Numbered from the stretch's first letter, positions 32,832 to 41,551 are shown. The stretch: 64,000 nt of DNA from a bacterium (GCA_018266105.1 JAFEBA010000034.1:1-64000); one strand, 5' to 3'. Program-made: numbers and translations. The notes: generated from the letters alone by a model not told the origin.

Positions 32832-33758
32832 ATGAAAGCCCTGATCAAGGACGGCTCCGAAGTCCGTCTGCGCGAAGTGGACCCGCCGCTGCTTCAGCAT
32901 CCCGGCAGCCTGCGCATCCGGGTGGCCGCGGCCGGATTGTGTCGCACCGATCTCTATGTAGCGGAGGGCTTGCTGGCCAGCGCTGGTAGGCTGGTGTTGG
33001 GTCACGAATTTGCGGGCACAGTGGCCGAGCTGGGCTGCCAGGTGAGCGGCCTGGCACTGCATCAGCGGGTTGCCGTGTTTCCCTGGCTCGGGTGCGGTCA
33101 GTGCCGCTGGTGTCAGGCGGGGCATACCACCGCCTGTCCGCAGCGCAGAATGCTGGGCGTGCACCTGGATGGCGCCTTCGCGGAAGAGATCGTGGTTCCG
33201 GCGGAGCTTGTTTACGCTCTACCGGACTCCACCAGCTTTCGGGCCGCGGCTTACGCTGAGCCGGTAGCGGCCAGTCTGGCCATCCTGCGAGCAGGTCTGG
33301 ATCCCCAGAGCCGTGGGCTGGTCTATGGGCGCAACCGCATCGCCGAACTCACTTACCGTTTGATGCGCCTGCATGGCTTTAGCCGGGTGGAATTGCTTCA
33401 GGCGCAAAAGGAAGAGTCGAGTTTTGACTACGTGGTTGAAACCGTGACTCAGCCAGAGGATGTGGCGCGCATGCTGCGCCTGCTCAGGCCAGGCGGGACG
33501 CTGGTGGTCAAAAGCCGCCACCCTCGTCCGTTGCAGCTCGACCTCCAACAGCTGGTGCCCAAAGAGATCCGTCTGGCCGCCGTCAACTATGGCGATTTTC
33601 AGACCAGTCTGGATTTGCTGCGCAATCCCAACTTTCGCTATGAGGACCTCCTGGGTGAGGGGCATCCCCTGGAAGACTGGCGCCTGCTTTTTGAGGAAGC
33701 CCGCCGAGACGAATCCACCAAGAGCTTTTTCCGTCTTTCTGATGTGTGGGATTCTTAG
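32832..33758 (+). CDS. Zinc-type medium-chain dehydrogenase-like protein
   Basis: The 308 residues follow the zinc alcohol dehydrogenase fold. GLCRTD holds Cys37, GHEFAG has His58 and Glu59, and Cys88, Cys91, Cys94 and Cys102 form the structural zinc site in CGQCRWCQAGHTTAC. The cofactor part is short, and a clear GxGxxG is missing (GLVYGRNRIAELTY), so NAD(P) binding must be checked. It begins a run of five overlapping genes with AsnB, a methyltransferase, the A-T-R protein and NadR. It could reduce an aldehyde produced by the R domain. Confidence 0.83.
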   Translation: MKALIKDGSEVRLREVDPPLLQHPGSLRIRVAAAGLCRTDLYVAEGLLASAGRLVLGHEFAGTVAELGCQVSGLALHQRVAVFPWLGCGQCRWCQAGHTTACPQRRMLGVHLDGAFAEEIVVPAELVYALPDSTSFRAAAYAEPVAASLAILRAGLDPQSRGLVYGRNRIAELTYRLMRLHGFSRVELLQAQKEESSFDYVVETVTQPEDVARMLRLLRPGGTLVVKSRHPRPLQLDLQQLVPKEIRLAAVNYGDFQTSLDLLRNPNFRYEDLLGEGHPLEDWRLLFEEARRDESTKSFFRLSDVWDS

Positions 33759-35556
33759 TGTCCTGAGTTGCGCTCCGGTCGACCCGGAGCGCCTGCGCCG
33801 AGCCGCCGAGAGCTTGCACCGGCGAGGGCCTGATGGGCAGGGAGAGTGGCTGGACCCCTCCGGCAAGGTCGGGCTGGCCCACCGCCGACTGGCCATCGTC
33901 GACCCGGCCCGTGGACAGCAGCCACTGGCCAATGAAGACGGCCGAATTCAGGCGGTGGTCAACGGCGAATTTTATGACTTTCGCTTTTTGCGAAGCCATT
34001 TGGAAAGTCGAGGCCATCGCTTTCGGAGCGACTGCGACAGCGAGGTGGTTTGCCATCTCTATGAAGAGTATGGCCTGGACTTTGTGCACCACCTGCGCGG
34101 CGAATTTGCACTGCTGCTTTATGATGGTGAGCGACGTAGAATGGTGGCCGTACGCGACCCCTTTGGCATCAAGCCACTCTGCTACAGCTGCTATGGTCCG
34201 GAATGGTGGTTCGCCTCCAAAGCCTGCGCACTCTGGGCAGCCGGACTCCCCCGAGGCTGGTGCCCTCGGGCCTTCTGGCAGGCGGCCAGCACTCAATACA
34301 CTTTGCCCGATCAGACACTGTTTGAGGGGATACGCCAGTTGCCGCCCGGTTTCATGGCTCGACTCGAAGACGGGCAGTTGCATCTGACCCGCTATTGGAA
34401 TCCGCGGGTGGAAGCCTCGCGACCTGAGGAGTTTTTGGATCGCCTGGCAGGGGCCGTGGAAGAGCGCCTGCCCGAAGACCTGCCGGTGGCCCTTCAGTTG
34501 AGTGGAGGGATTGACTCGGCTGCGGTGGTGGCGTTAGCGGCCCGTCGTCGTTCGGACCTGCGCGCCTTCACGGTTAGTTTCGACCAGGAGAGCCACGACG
34601 AATTCGGGCTGGCTGCCGAAGTGGCCCGCCGATGTGGGGTGTCTCTGGAGCGGATCGACCTGAATGAGCGTCGCCTGCTGGAGCTCCTGCCGGAGGCGGT
34701 TGTGGCCAGTGAGGGGCTGGCTGTGAACGCTCACCTGGCCGCCAAATACGCACTGGACCGAGCTATTCGAGAGGCCGGTTTTAAAGTGGTGTTGACGGGC
34801 GAGGGCTCAGACGAAGTGCTGCTGGGCTATCCGCACTTCCGCCAGGAGCTGGCCCAAGACGAGAGAGAGCGCCGTGCCATCGCCCTGCAGAACCCCATCG
34901 CGGCCGGCATCATGGTGACGACCGGAGAGGGGCTCTGCCTGTCTGCAGTCGAGCAGTTGCTGGGTCGGGTGCCTTACTTTCTGCGAGCCAAGGCCGCGTT
35001 GGGAGCGCGCATCCACGGCTGTTTGAAGCCGGAATTCTGCCAGGCTCAGGACGCTTACGCAGCGATGATCGGATGGGCGCCATTGCCTCCCCAGCCGCTG
35101 GAGCAGACGGCCGCTCTCTGGAATCGCTCGGCCCTGGCCAACTACATCCTGCACACCCTGGGGGACGGCTGCGAGATGGCTCATTCGGTGGAAGGAAGGC
35201 TTCCATTTCTAGATGGCCGCCTGGCGGTTTATCTGGCCGGATTGCCGACTACTTGCAAGATCCACCAGGGGCGTGAGAAGTTCATTCTGCGCGAGGCCGT
35301 TCGAGAACTGCTGCCGGCCAGCGTGGTGGACCGCCAAAAACAGCCTTTCATGGCGCCTCCTATGCTGGGCGGTGGGTTGTTGCTCGACCATCTCCAGGAT
35401 CTGAGTGCAGGCGAGCACCCCTTCCTCGATGGTTCGCGCCTGCGCCAACGCCTGGTCCACTGGTCTCGACTATCTCCTTCCGAACAGGTCGAATGGGCAC
35501 CGGCTCTGACCTGGGTGGCCAGTGCCTACCACATGGATCGGTGCCTGCGCGCATGA
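33742..35556 (+). CDS. Asparagine synthase (glutamine-hydrolysing) family amidotransferase
   Basis: The chosen ATG begins MCGILS, placing the nucleophile Cys2 after Met removal, and gives 604 residues, so the longer frame from 33460 is rejected. The glutaminase half has RGPDGQGEW, HRRLAIVD, NGEFYDF and DSEVVCHLYEE. The synthetase half has SGGIDSAAV (254-262) as the pyrophosphate loop and VLTGEGSDEVLLGY. AsnB-like enzymes in gene clusters amidate or form beta-lactams or amide bonds. It overlaps the dehydrogenase by 17 bases and the methyltransferase by ATGA. Confidence 0.93.
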   Translation: MCGILSVLSCAPVDPERLRRAAESLHRRGPDGQGEWLDPSGKVGLAHRRLAIVDPARGQQPLANEDGRIQAVVNGEFYDFRFLRSHLESRGHRFRSDCDSEVVCHLYEEYGLDFVHHLRGEFALLLYDGERRRMVAVRDPFGIKPLCYSCYGPEWWFASKACALWAAGLPRGWCPRAFWQAASTQYTLPDQTLFEGIRQLPPGFMARLEDGQLHLTRYWNPRVEASRPEEFLDRLAGAVEERLPEDLPVALQLSGGIDSAAVVALAARRRSDLRAFTVSFDQESHDEFGLAAEVARRCGVSLERIDLNERRLLELLPEAVVASEGLAVNAHLAAKYALDRAIREAGFKVVLTGEGSDEVLLGYPHFRQELAQDERERRAIALQNPIAAGIMVTTGEGLCLSAVEQLLGRVPYFLRAKAALGARIHGCLKPEFCQAQDAYAAMIGWAPLPPQPLEQTAALWNRSALANYILHTLGDGCEMAHSVEGRLPFLDGRLAVYLAGLPTTCKIHQGREKFILREAVRELLPASVVDRQKQPFMAPPMLGGGLLLDHLQDLSAGEHPFLDGSRLRQRLVHWSRLSPSEQVEWAPALTWVASAYHMDRCLRA

Positions 35557-36272
35557 ACTGGTGGGAGAACTTCTTTGACCAGGATTATGCCCGGCGCTTC
35601 TTGCCGGCTGAGGTTGAGAACGAAGCCTCGCAGCTGTTGGGTTTGTTGCAACTGCAGTCCGGTTCTCGAGTTTTTGACCAGTGTTGCGGTCAGGGACGCT
35701 TTTCCCAAGCTCTGGCTCGTCGGGGTCTCACGCCGGTGGGGGTGGATTTTTGCTCGGACTACATCCAGGCGGCGCGCCGGGAGTGCCCCCAGGGCGAATT
35801 CCATTGTCAGGACGCCGGCACATTTGTATCCGAGCCGGTCTGCGACGGGGGATTCAACGTCTATTCGAGCTTTGGCTACAGCGAGCGTGACCAGGACAAC
35901 GCTCGGCTGCTGAGGGCGGCCCACGCTTCGCTGCGTCCCGGCGCCAGGCTGGTGCTGGATACGATCAATTTTGCCAATGTGGTTGCCAACTTTAGGCCCA
36001 GTCTGATTCGAGACTTCGAGGACGGTCTGGTGGTGGAGCGACTCTCCCAAATTGACTGGGAGCGTGGACTTTTGCAGCAGCGCTGGTTTTTTCGCAAGCA
36101 GGGAGAGCCCGAGCGGCAGCACTTCACACAGACGCGGATGTTCATGCCCCGTGATCTGGCTGAGTTGCTGCGCGCGGCCGGTTTTGAGCCTTTGGATTTG
36201 CTGAGCGGCCTGGATGGGGCCCCGTTTGAGCGAGATCGGCCCCGCCTGGTCTGGGTGGCCCGACGATTGTGA
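35553..36272 (+). CDS. Class I SAM-dependent methyltransferase
   Basis: The 239-residue protein begins NWWENFFDQDYARRFL, then has motif I VFDQCCGQGRFSQALA and VGVDFCSDYIQAA. Later are VYSSFGYSERDQDN and LRPGARLVLDT. It belongs with small-molecule methyltransferases. In this operon it probably methylates the amino-acid-derived product, on O, N or C. The ATG overlaps the AsnB stop, and its own stop overlaps the next GTG. Confidence 0.88.
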   Translation: MNWWENFFDQDYARRFLPAEVENEASQLLGLLQLQSGSRVFDQCCGQGRFSQALARRGLTPVGVDFCSDYIQAARRECPQGEFHCQDAGTFVSEPVCDGGFNVYSSFGYSERDQDNARLLRAAHASLRPGARLVLDTINFANVVANFRPSLIRDFEDGLVVERLSQIDWERGLLQQRWFFRKQGEPERQHFTQTRMFMPRDLAELLRAAGFEPLDLLSGLDGAPFERDRPRLVWVARRL

Positions 36273-38626
36273 GCTGGGATCGATACCGCAATCATCTGGT
36301 GGCCCTGGAGTGGGGCGAGCAGAAACTGACCTACGCCGAGCTCTGGGAGCGAGTGGAACGAGTGGCCGGGGGTCTGGCCCAGTCGGGAGTGGGTCCGGAC
36401 AGCCTGGTGGGCCTGAATTTCCCAAAATCTCCGGAATATGTGGTGGCTCTGCTGGCCTGCTGGTGGGCCGGGGCCGCCTTCTTGCCGCTGGACGCCGGCC
36501 TGCCGCCCCAGCGCCTGCAGGCCTACCGTCAGGCCGCTCGGCCCGACTTCGAGATCCGTTCCCTGCCCGAGGGGCCACCGCTGGCCCGGCGCTTTGGGGA
36601 GCTGGCCTACTGCATCTGCACCTCAGGCTCGAGCGGTGCGCCCAAGGCCGTCGAGATTACCCATGAGGGTCTCATTCCCATGCTCGAGGATCAAATCCGG
36701 GTTTTCCAGCTGGAACCCGGCAAACGAGTTCTCTGGCTGCTCTCGATGCAGTTTGATGCCTCTCTGTCCGACCTCGGTACCGCCTTGTTGAGCGGGGCCA
36801 CCCTGGTCTTTCCGGCCTGTGATGTGGGCCTGCCCCAGCTTTTGGAGCGGGCCCGGATTACCCATCTGGATATCCCTCCTGCTCTGTTGCACCGGTATCA
36901 ACCCGGCGATTTTCCCGATTGCCTGGAGGTCCTGGTGGCTGGTGGCGAGCCTTCCGACCCTGACCGGCTCAAGGCCTGGGCTCGGCGTTACCGGCTGGTC
37001 AGCGTCTACGGGCCGACTGAAGCCACCATCTGCACCAGCTCCCGGCTGGTGGACGAGAGTTGGGACGGACCTCGCCTGGGTCAGACTCTTGGCGGGATGG
37101 AGCACCGGCTGGGTGAAGGAGAGGAACTGTTGATCGCGGGACCCGGACTCTTCCGGGGCTATCGTGGCCAACCCGAGCTAACTCAGGCCGCCTGCCTGGA
37201 GCTGGAGGGACGACGCTACTATCGCAGCGGTGACCGAGTGCGGCCGGCCGGGGACGGGGATTTCTTCTTTCTGGGCCGACTGGACCGTCAGGTGAAAGTG
37301 CGCGGCCACCGCATTGAGCTGGCTGAGGTGGAGGAGGCGGTTCTGGCTCAGCCTGGCGTCGAGCGCTGCGTGGCCTCAGTGCAGGACGGCGAGCTGGTGC
37401 TTTTCTACCGGGGTCGGCCCGAGCCGGCCCGCTTGCGCTCGGCTCTGGCCCAGCGGTTGCCAGTGTGGATGCTGCCCACTCGGATTCAGCCTTTGGCGGC
37501 CCTGCCGGAGACCACAGCTGGCAAGGCGGACCTTGGGGCGTTGCGATTTCTCGACTCGCTCAAGGCCCTGGAACTGGCTGCTCAGTTGCAGTCTCAAGGT
37601 AATCCGGTCACGCCCTTGCAGATCTTACGAGGTAACCCCCTGGGGATGACCAGTCTGGAGATTGAGGCTCATCTGCCGCCTGATCTGCCGGCCTGGGATG
37701 CGCCCGGATGGGGGTCACGAGTTCTCCTGACCGGGGCCAGCGGACAGTTGGGGGCTCGCCTGGCGAAGCTGTTGCGCGCACAAGGCTGTCAGGTTCTCCC
37801 CGTCTCCCGACAGGCTCGGCCGGGCTGGCTGCAACTGGACCTGACCCGGGCCGAACTGGGGTTAGAGGAATATGAGCAGGAAGTAGACGTCGTCTTTCAC
37901 TGTGCCGCCGAAGTCAATACGGTGTTGCCTTGGGATTGTCTGCGTGCCGCCAATCTGGACTGTCTCCCTGAGCTTTTGAAATTTTGCCAGCGGGGGAGGC
38001 CCAAGGCCTTTCATTTTGCTTCCACCCTCTCGGTCTTTGTCTCCAGCGACTTTTGCGGCAGAGCCCTGTGCGCCGACGATTTAAGCGCTTTGCGTTTGAT
38101 TTTTGGAGGTTATGCTCAGACCAAATGGGCCGCTGATCGCTGGTTGCAGCGTCAGGCCGGACCCATTCATATCTACCGCTACGGACTGCTGGTGGGTGAC
38201 CGGCGCGACTACTTGCGACGTTTCGCACGCGGCCTGCGGGCCTTAGGATGCTGTCCGGACGGCCCCGAGATCAGTCTGGATTTGACCCCTCTGGATTTTG
38301 CGGTACAGGCCACCGCTGACCTGGCTCGGCGCGGCCCGGGCACCTATCATCTGGCGGCGCCGAGTGCCACCTCTCTGGAACAGCTGCGCCAGGAGCTTGG
38401 GCTGCCGCTGGTTTCGGCTCGGGAATTTTTCGAACTTCATCCTGAGGATGCCGATCAGGCCGCGGCTCAGCTGGCTCTATGTCGATTGCATCCCGACCCC
38501 GCCTATTTTGAGCTGAATCGGGGGCTTGACCTGTTTCAGCGCACCCGGGTGGACTTTGAGATCAGCCAGACCGAGGGCTTTCCGGCGATGAATCCAGCCC
38601 GTCTCCGGGAATATCTGGGGCTGTGA
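36269..38626 (+). CDS. Compact NRPS-like adenylation/carrier/reductase protein
   Basis: The 785 residues hold an adenylation domain (1-425): A3 CTSGSSGAPK (117-126), A4 FDASLSDL with Asp163 (amino-group contact), A5 YGPTEATIC, A7 YRSGD, A8 GRLDRQVKVRGHRIEL and A10 Lys419. A very short carrier (426-465) keeps the phosphopantetheine Ser430 in FLDSLKALELA but lacks helix 1. An extended-SDR reductase domain (482-785) has LLTGASGQLGARL and Tyr615-x3-Lys619. This architecture is like Lys2 or carboxylic acid reductase: activate an amino acid, load it, and release it as an aldehyde. Start GTG overlaps the methyltransferase stop. The substrate is unknown. Confidence 0.88.
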   Translation: MSWDRYRNHLVALEWGEQKLTYAELWERVERVAGGLAQSGVGPDSLVGLNFPKSPEYVVALLACWWAGAAFLPLDAGLPPQRLQAYRQAARPDFEIRSLPEGPPLARRFGELAYCICTSGSSGAPKAVEITHEGLIPMLEDQIRVFQLEPGKRVLWLLSMQFDASLSDLGTALLSGATLVFPACDVGLPQLLERARITHLDIPPALLHRYQPGDFPDCLEVLVAGGEPSDPDRLKAWARRYRLVSVYGPTEATICTSSRLVDESWDGPRLGQTLGGMEHRLGEGEELLIAGPGLFRGYRGQPELTQAACLELEGRRYYRSGDRVRPAGDGDFFFLGRLDRQVKVRGHRIELAEVEEAVLAQPGVERCVASVQDGELVLFYRGRPEPARLRSALAQRLPVWMLPTRIQPLAALPETTAGKADLGALRFLDSLKALELAAQLQSQGNPVTPLQILRGNPLGMTSLEIEAHLPPDLPAWDAPGWGSRVLLTGASGQLGARLAKLLRAQGCQVLPVSRQARPGWLQLDLTRAELGLEEYEQEVDVVFHCAAEVNTVLPWDCLRAANLDCLPELLKFCQRGRPKAFHFASTLSVFVSSDFCGRALCADDLSALRLIFGGYAQTKWAADRWLQRQAGPIHIYRYGLLVGDRRDYLRRFARGLRALGCCPDGPEISLDLTPLDFAVQATADLARRGPGTYHLAAPSATSLEQLRQELGLPLVSAREFFELHPEDADQAAAQLALCRLHPDPAYFELNRGLDLFQRTRVDFEISQTEGFPAMNPARLREYLGL

Positions 38627-39585
38627 GCACGCACGGTCTTGTCCTTGGAAAATTCATGCCTCCCCACCAGGGGCACCTCTACCTGGTGGACTTCGCTCGT
38701 CATTATGCAGACGAACTGACAATCGTGGTGGGCAGCCTCAAAGCTGAACCCATCCCTGGGCAGCTGCGTTTTGAGTGGATGCGCGAGCTCTGCCCCTGGG
38801 CACGAGTGGTCCATCTGACCGACGAAAATCCTCAGTTGCCCCATGAGCATCCTGATTTTTGGAAGATTTGGAGGAGCTCGCTTGAGAGGGTCGTGCAGCG
38901 CCCGATCGACCTGGTCTTTGCCTCGGAGGATTATGGCGCTCCCCTGGCCGAGGTACTGGGCGCCCGCTTCATCCCCTCGAACGGGATGCGTTCGCTGGTT
39001 CCGATCAGCGGCACTCAGATACGCCAGGACCCGGCCGCCTGCTGGGTCCACCTGCCAGCGGTGGTGCGCGCGCATTTTGTGCGTCGCGTCAGCATCTTTG
39101 GTCCAGAATCCACCGGTAAAAGCACCCTGGCGGCCCGCCTCGCCGAGCATTATCGCACAGCCTGGGTGCCGGAATTCGCGCGGGGTTGGCTGGAGGCCAG
39201 AGGAGGGGAGGTGCGCCCCGAGGACATGCTGGTGATCTCCCGAGGCCAGCGTGCCAGTGAGAATGCTCTGGCTCGGCAATCCGGCCCGCTTCTGTTTTGT
39301 GACACGGACCCCTCAGCCACGCCCCTTTGGAGCCAGGAGTTGTTCGCCACTCAGGATTCCCGACTGGAAGAGGCGGTCGGCCCTTACGCCCTGACCTTGC
39401 TGTGTGCGGCCGATGTCCCCTGGGTGGGCGATGCTGTCCGCTACCGACCGGAGGGAGGGCACGCGTTTTGGCAACGCTGCCGGGACCGACTGGCTCAGGA
39501 GGGTCGTAAGGTGGTAGAAATCCGTGGAACCTGGACAGAACGTTGGCAGACTGCACTAAAGGCGATTGAATCACTACTCAAATAA
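38623..39585 (+). CDS. nadR: NadR-like NMN adenylyltransferase / ribosylnicotinamide kinase
   Basis: The 320 residues have a nucleotidyltransferase domain with GKFMPPHQGH, the HxxH site (His15, His18), and the ISGTQIRQDP C-terminal signature. From about 150 on is a kinase domain with P-loop FGPESTGKST, as in NadR. The N-terminal HTH repressor part of enterobacterial NadR is absent, so it is an enzyme only. It would turn nicotinamide riboside into NAD. Why it ends this cluster is unknown. GTG overlaps the A-T-R stop. Confidence 0.92.
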   Translation: MSTHGLVLGKFMPPHQGHLYLVDFARHYADELTIVVGSLKAEPIPGQLRFEWMRELCPWARVVHLTDENPQLPHEHPDFWKIWRSSLERVVQRPIDLVFASEDYGAPLAEVLGARFIPSNGMRSLVPISGTQIRQDPAACWVHLPAVVRAHFVRRVSIFGPESTGKSTLAARLAEHYRTAWVPEFARGWLEARGGEVRPEDMLVISRGQRASENALARQSGPLLFCDTDPSATPLWSQELFATQDSRLEEAVGPYALTLLCAADVPWVGDAVRYRPEGGHAFWQRCRDRLAQEGRKVVEIRGTWTERWQTALKAIESLLK

Positions 39586-39660
39586 AAATTTTTTAGAAAA
39601 ATATAGATTAATATTGAATTGTTAAATCCTGATAACCTTACAAGCTTTGCCTGTCCGGGC
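39586..39660. other. AT-rich intergenic patch
   Basis: The first 60 bases are strongly AT-rich, with runs such as TAAAAATTTTTTAG and AAAAATATAGATTAATATTG, in a GC-rich chromosome. Converging genes lie either side, so a promoter here would have no known gene to serve except a possible small RNA reaching the terminator at 39752. Confidence 0.6.
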
Positions 39661-39751
39661 CGCTTATCTGCGTGAAGAACTTTCATCTCCATAGCCCGAG
39701 CCCTGGTTGTCGTGGTAGAAAAGTTTTCAAGCCGGGGAACCTGGTCCAAAT

Positions 39752-39785
39752 AAAAAAGCCTCGCCATTTCCAGCGAGGCTTTTTG
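39752..39785. terminator. Bidirectional Rho-independent terminator
   Basis: GCCTCGC (39758-39764) and GCGAGGC (39773-39779) with an 8-base loop, A-run on the left and T-run on the right. It separates the nadR end from the convergent 136-residue gene. Confidence 0.88.
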
Positions 39786-39801
39786 TCAGGCTCGGTTCGC
39801 T

Positions 39802-40212
39802 CTACTTGGGAACGAAGTCTTCTCGGAACAGCAGCAGCATCACACCGACCGCGCGACGGTTTTTCTCATCCAGACCCTCCACCTGACCCCAAACCAGTCC
39901 TTTGCGCTTGATTTCGCCCTTGCTATCCAGGTTGCCGATGGTCTGGCCCCCGTAAATCAGCTTGCCGTCCTTGTCGACTTCACCGACCAGATCGGTTCCC
40001 AGTCGAATGCGACCTTTGGAATCAATTTCGCCAATTTTAGTGCCGTTGCGGCGGATGGTGCCGTTCTTTTCCAGCTCTCCCACGGGGGCGTTCTGGACCC
40101 TCAGGATGCCGTTGTCCTGTACACTGCCCCATTTGGCGCCAGCCACGCGAATGCTTGCGTCGGCCCAGGCTGCTGCGGTCAGGGCCGTGATCATCAATAA
40201 TGTCTTTCTCAT
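39802..40212 (-). CDS. Secreted beta-repeat protein (beta-flower type)
   Basis: A signal peptide (MRKTLLMITALTAAAWA) starts a 136-residue protein. About five short repeats follow in the pattern x-G-x-I-x-x-N-G-x-x-V/I-G-E-I/V-D: GILRVQNAPVGELEKN, TIRRNGTKIGEIDSK, RIRLGTDLVGEVDKD, KLIYGGQTIGNLDSK. These resemble the five-fold beta-flower repeats of Bacteroidota proteins. It is probably a small surface or periplasmic beta structure. Its end is at 39802, beyond the terminator. Confidence 0.8.
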   Translation of the reverse strand: MRKTLLMITALTAAAWADASIRVAGAKWGSVQDNGILRVQNAPVGELEKNGTIRRNGTKIGEIDSKGRIRLGTDLVGEVDKDGKLIYGGQTIGNLDSKGEIKRKGLVWGQVEGLDEKNRRAVGVMLLLFREDFVPK

Positions 40213-40254
40213 AGGCGGGCGGTTCGTAAACAGCCGGCAGGCTCCTTTCCCTGC

Positions 40255-40680
40255 CTACTCTTCCTGTTTGGCCGCGCTCAGCGCCCGCGAGAGTTCTCTT
40301 GACAGCCGTTCCACGGGCTCGGGAAACTGCTCGTCCACTCCCACCGTAAAGGTTTTTTTGATTTCACCGTAGTTGACTTGCAAGGTCTTGGACATGTTGC
40401 CAGGCTTGGATACCTGAGCCTTGTGAAGATTTGGGTCGGACAGCAGGCGCTCGATCAGTTCCAGTTCTTCCTGATTGACGTAGCCGGTTACTTCGGATTG
40501 GTGAGGCGCGCCGGCGCTGGCCCATTTCTCGGAGACGATGTCGCCGCTCGAGCGAATGATACTGGTGTGGCCACCGCCGGTGACTCCACCGGCACTGCCG
40601 ATGGATACGGACCATTTGAGAGGGGGTTCAGCGGCAACTGGAGCCACGGCCAGCAAGAGAGCGATCAGAAAAGATTTCAT
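40255..40680 (-). CDS. Small secreted protein, unknown function
   Basis: The chosen ATG gives 141 residues with signal peptide MKSFLIALLLAVAPVAAEP. The mature part has SVSIGSAGGVTGGGHTSII and helical parts EELELIERLLSDPN and VERLSRELSRAL. It looks like a small beta/alpha fold. The reading frame upstream lacks coding character and is rejected. It is 42 bases before the beta-flower gene and may be transcribed with it. No family known. Confidence 0.68.
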   Translation of the reverse strand: MKSFLIALLLAVAPVAAEPPLKWSVSIGSAGGVTGGGHTSIIRSSGDIVSEKWASAGAPHQSEVTGYVNQEELELIERLLSDPNLHKAQVSKPGNMSKTLQVNYGEIKKTFTVGVDEQFPEPVERLSRELSRALSAAKQEE

Positions 40681-40800
40681 AGCCAGGTCTTTCTCAGCCA
40701 GCCGACGGTCCCCTTTTGCCTTCATCGTTTCCCAATTGGAAACGCAGCCTTTCCAGATGCCGCCTTGCTCCGGCTGGCCTGTCCACCTAGAGTAGAGCCC

Positions 40801-41529
40801 ATGACAAGCATTGAATGGGCCGAAATCCGGGTTCGCGATCTGGACCTGCAAGAACGCTTTTATCGCGATTTGTTCGGTTGGGAGCCGACCTTCAGATCCC
40901 CAGGTCAGGTTCATTTGGGTCCCTTGCGGCTGCTGGAAGATGACCAGGCTCGCATCCCGGGACAGGCCCAGCCGGGGCTTTTTCATCTGGCCTATCTGGC
41001 GCCGAATGCCGAGGCTTTGGGAGGTTGGTTACAGCACGCCGCAGGTCGAGGCGTGCGCCTTGAAGGGGCCTCAGACCATGGGGTCAGTCAGGCCCTTTAT
41101 CTCAGTGACCCGGAGGGGAACGGCATTGAGGTCTATGCCGATCGCCCACGTCAAGAATGGCCTGGCGCGCCGGGAGCGGTGGAGATGTTCACCCGCAGGC
41201 TGGATCTTGAGGGGCTGCTGGCCAAGGCCCATCCCTGGAGCGGACCCGCCGGCTTTCGTCTGGGCCATATCCATCTGCGCGCTCTGGACCCTTATCAGGG
41301 CGCGGAATGGTTCGAAGGCCTCGGGATGCGGGTGACGGTCCACTATCCGGGGGCCGAATTTTATGCGGCTGATGGCTACCATCACCACTTTGCAGTCAAC
41401 AACTGGGGTGTGGAGCCGGCGGCAGAGGGCTTATGGGTTGGTCTCAACGGCTACGCCCTGCGCGGAAGCTTTCATTCGGAAGTCAGGCTGGACCCCTGGG
41501 GTCATCGGGTGGAGTTGATTTCAGCCTGA
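40801..41529 (+). CDS. VOC family (glyoxalase/extradiol dioxygenase-like) protein
   Basis: The 242-residue protein has two betaalphabetabetabeta modules, with first-module strands IEWAEIRVRDLDL, FHLAYLAPN and YLSDPEGNGIEVYAD, and second-module strands LGHIHLRALD and HHHFAVNNWG. The His and Glu of LAYL and GIEVYAD fit the metal sites. It resembles CatE-type catechol dioxygenases. The substrate is unknown. ATG 40801 is preferred over the longer frame from 40378, which is a shadow of the antisense gene. Confidence 0.85.
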   Translation: MTSIEWAEIRVRDLDLQERFYRDLFGWEPTFRSPGQVHLGPLRLLEDDQARIPGQAQPGLFHLAYLAPNAEALGGWLQHAAGRGVRLEGASDHGVSQALYLSDPEGNGIEVYADRPRQEWPGAPGAVEMFTRRLDLEGLLAKAHPWSGPAGFRLGHIHLRALDPYQGAEWFEGLGMRVTVHYPGAEFYAADGYHHHFAVNNWGVEPAAEGLWVGLNGYALRGSFHSEVRLDPWGHRVELISA

Positions 41530-41551
41530 GCCGGGGGTTAGATTGGCTTGC

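Noticed and set aside
33460..33741. Upstream extension of the AsnB frame
   Set aside because: It overlaps the dehydrogenase gene and would put residues before the catalytic Cys, which must be N-terminal.
35526..36578. A 350-codon minus-strand frame over the methyltransferase and A-T-R genes
   Set aside because: It crosses two overlapping real genes; its sequence is Arg/Pro/Gly-rich low complexity.
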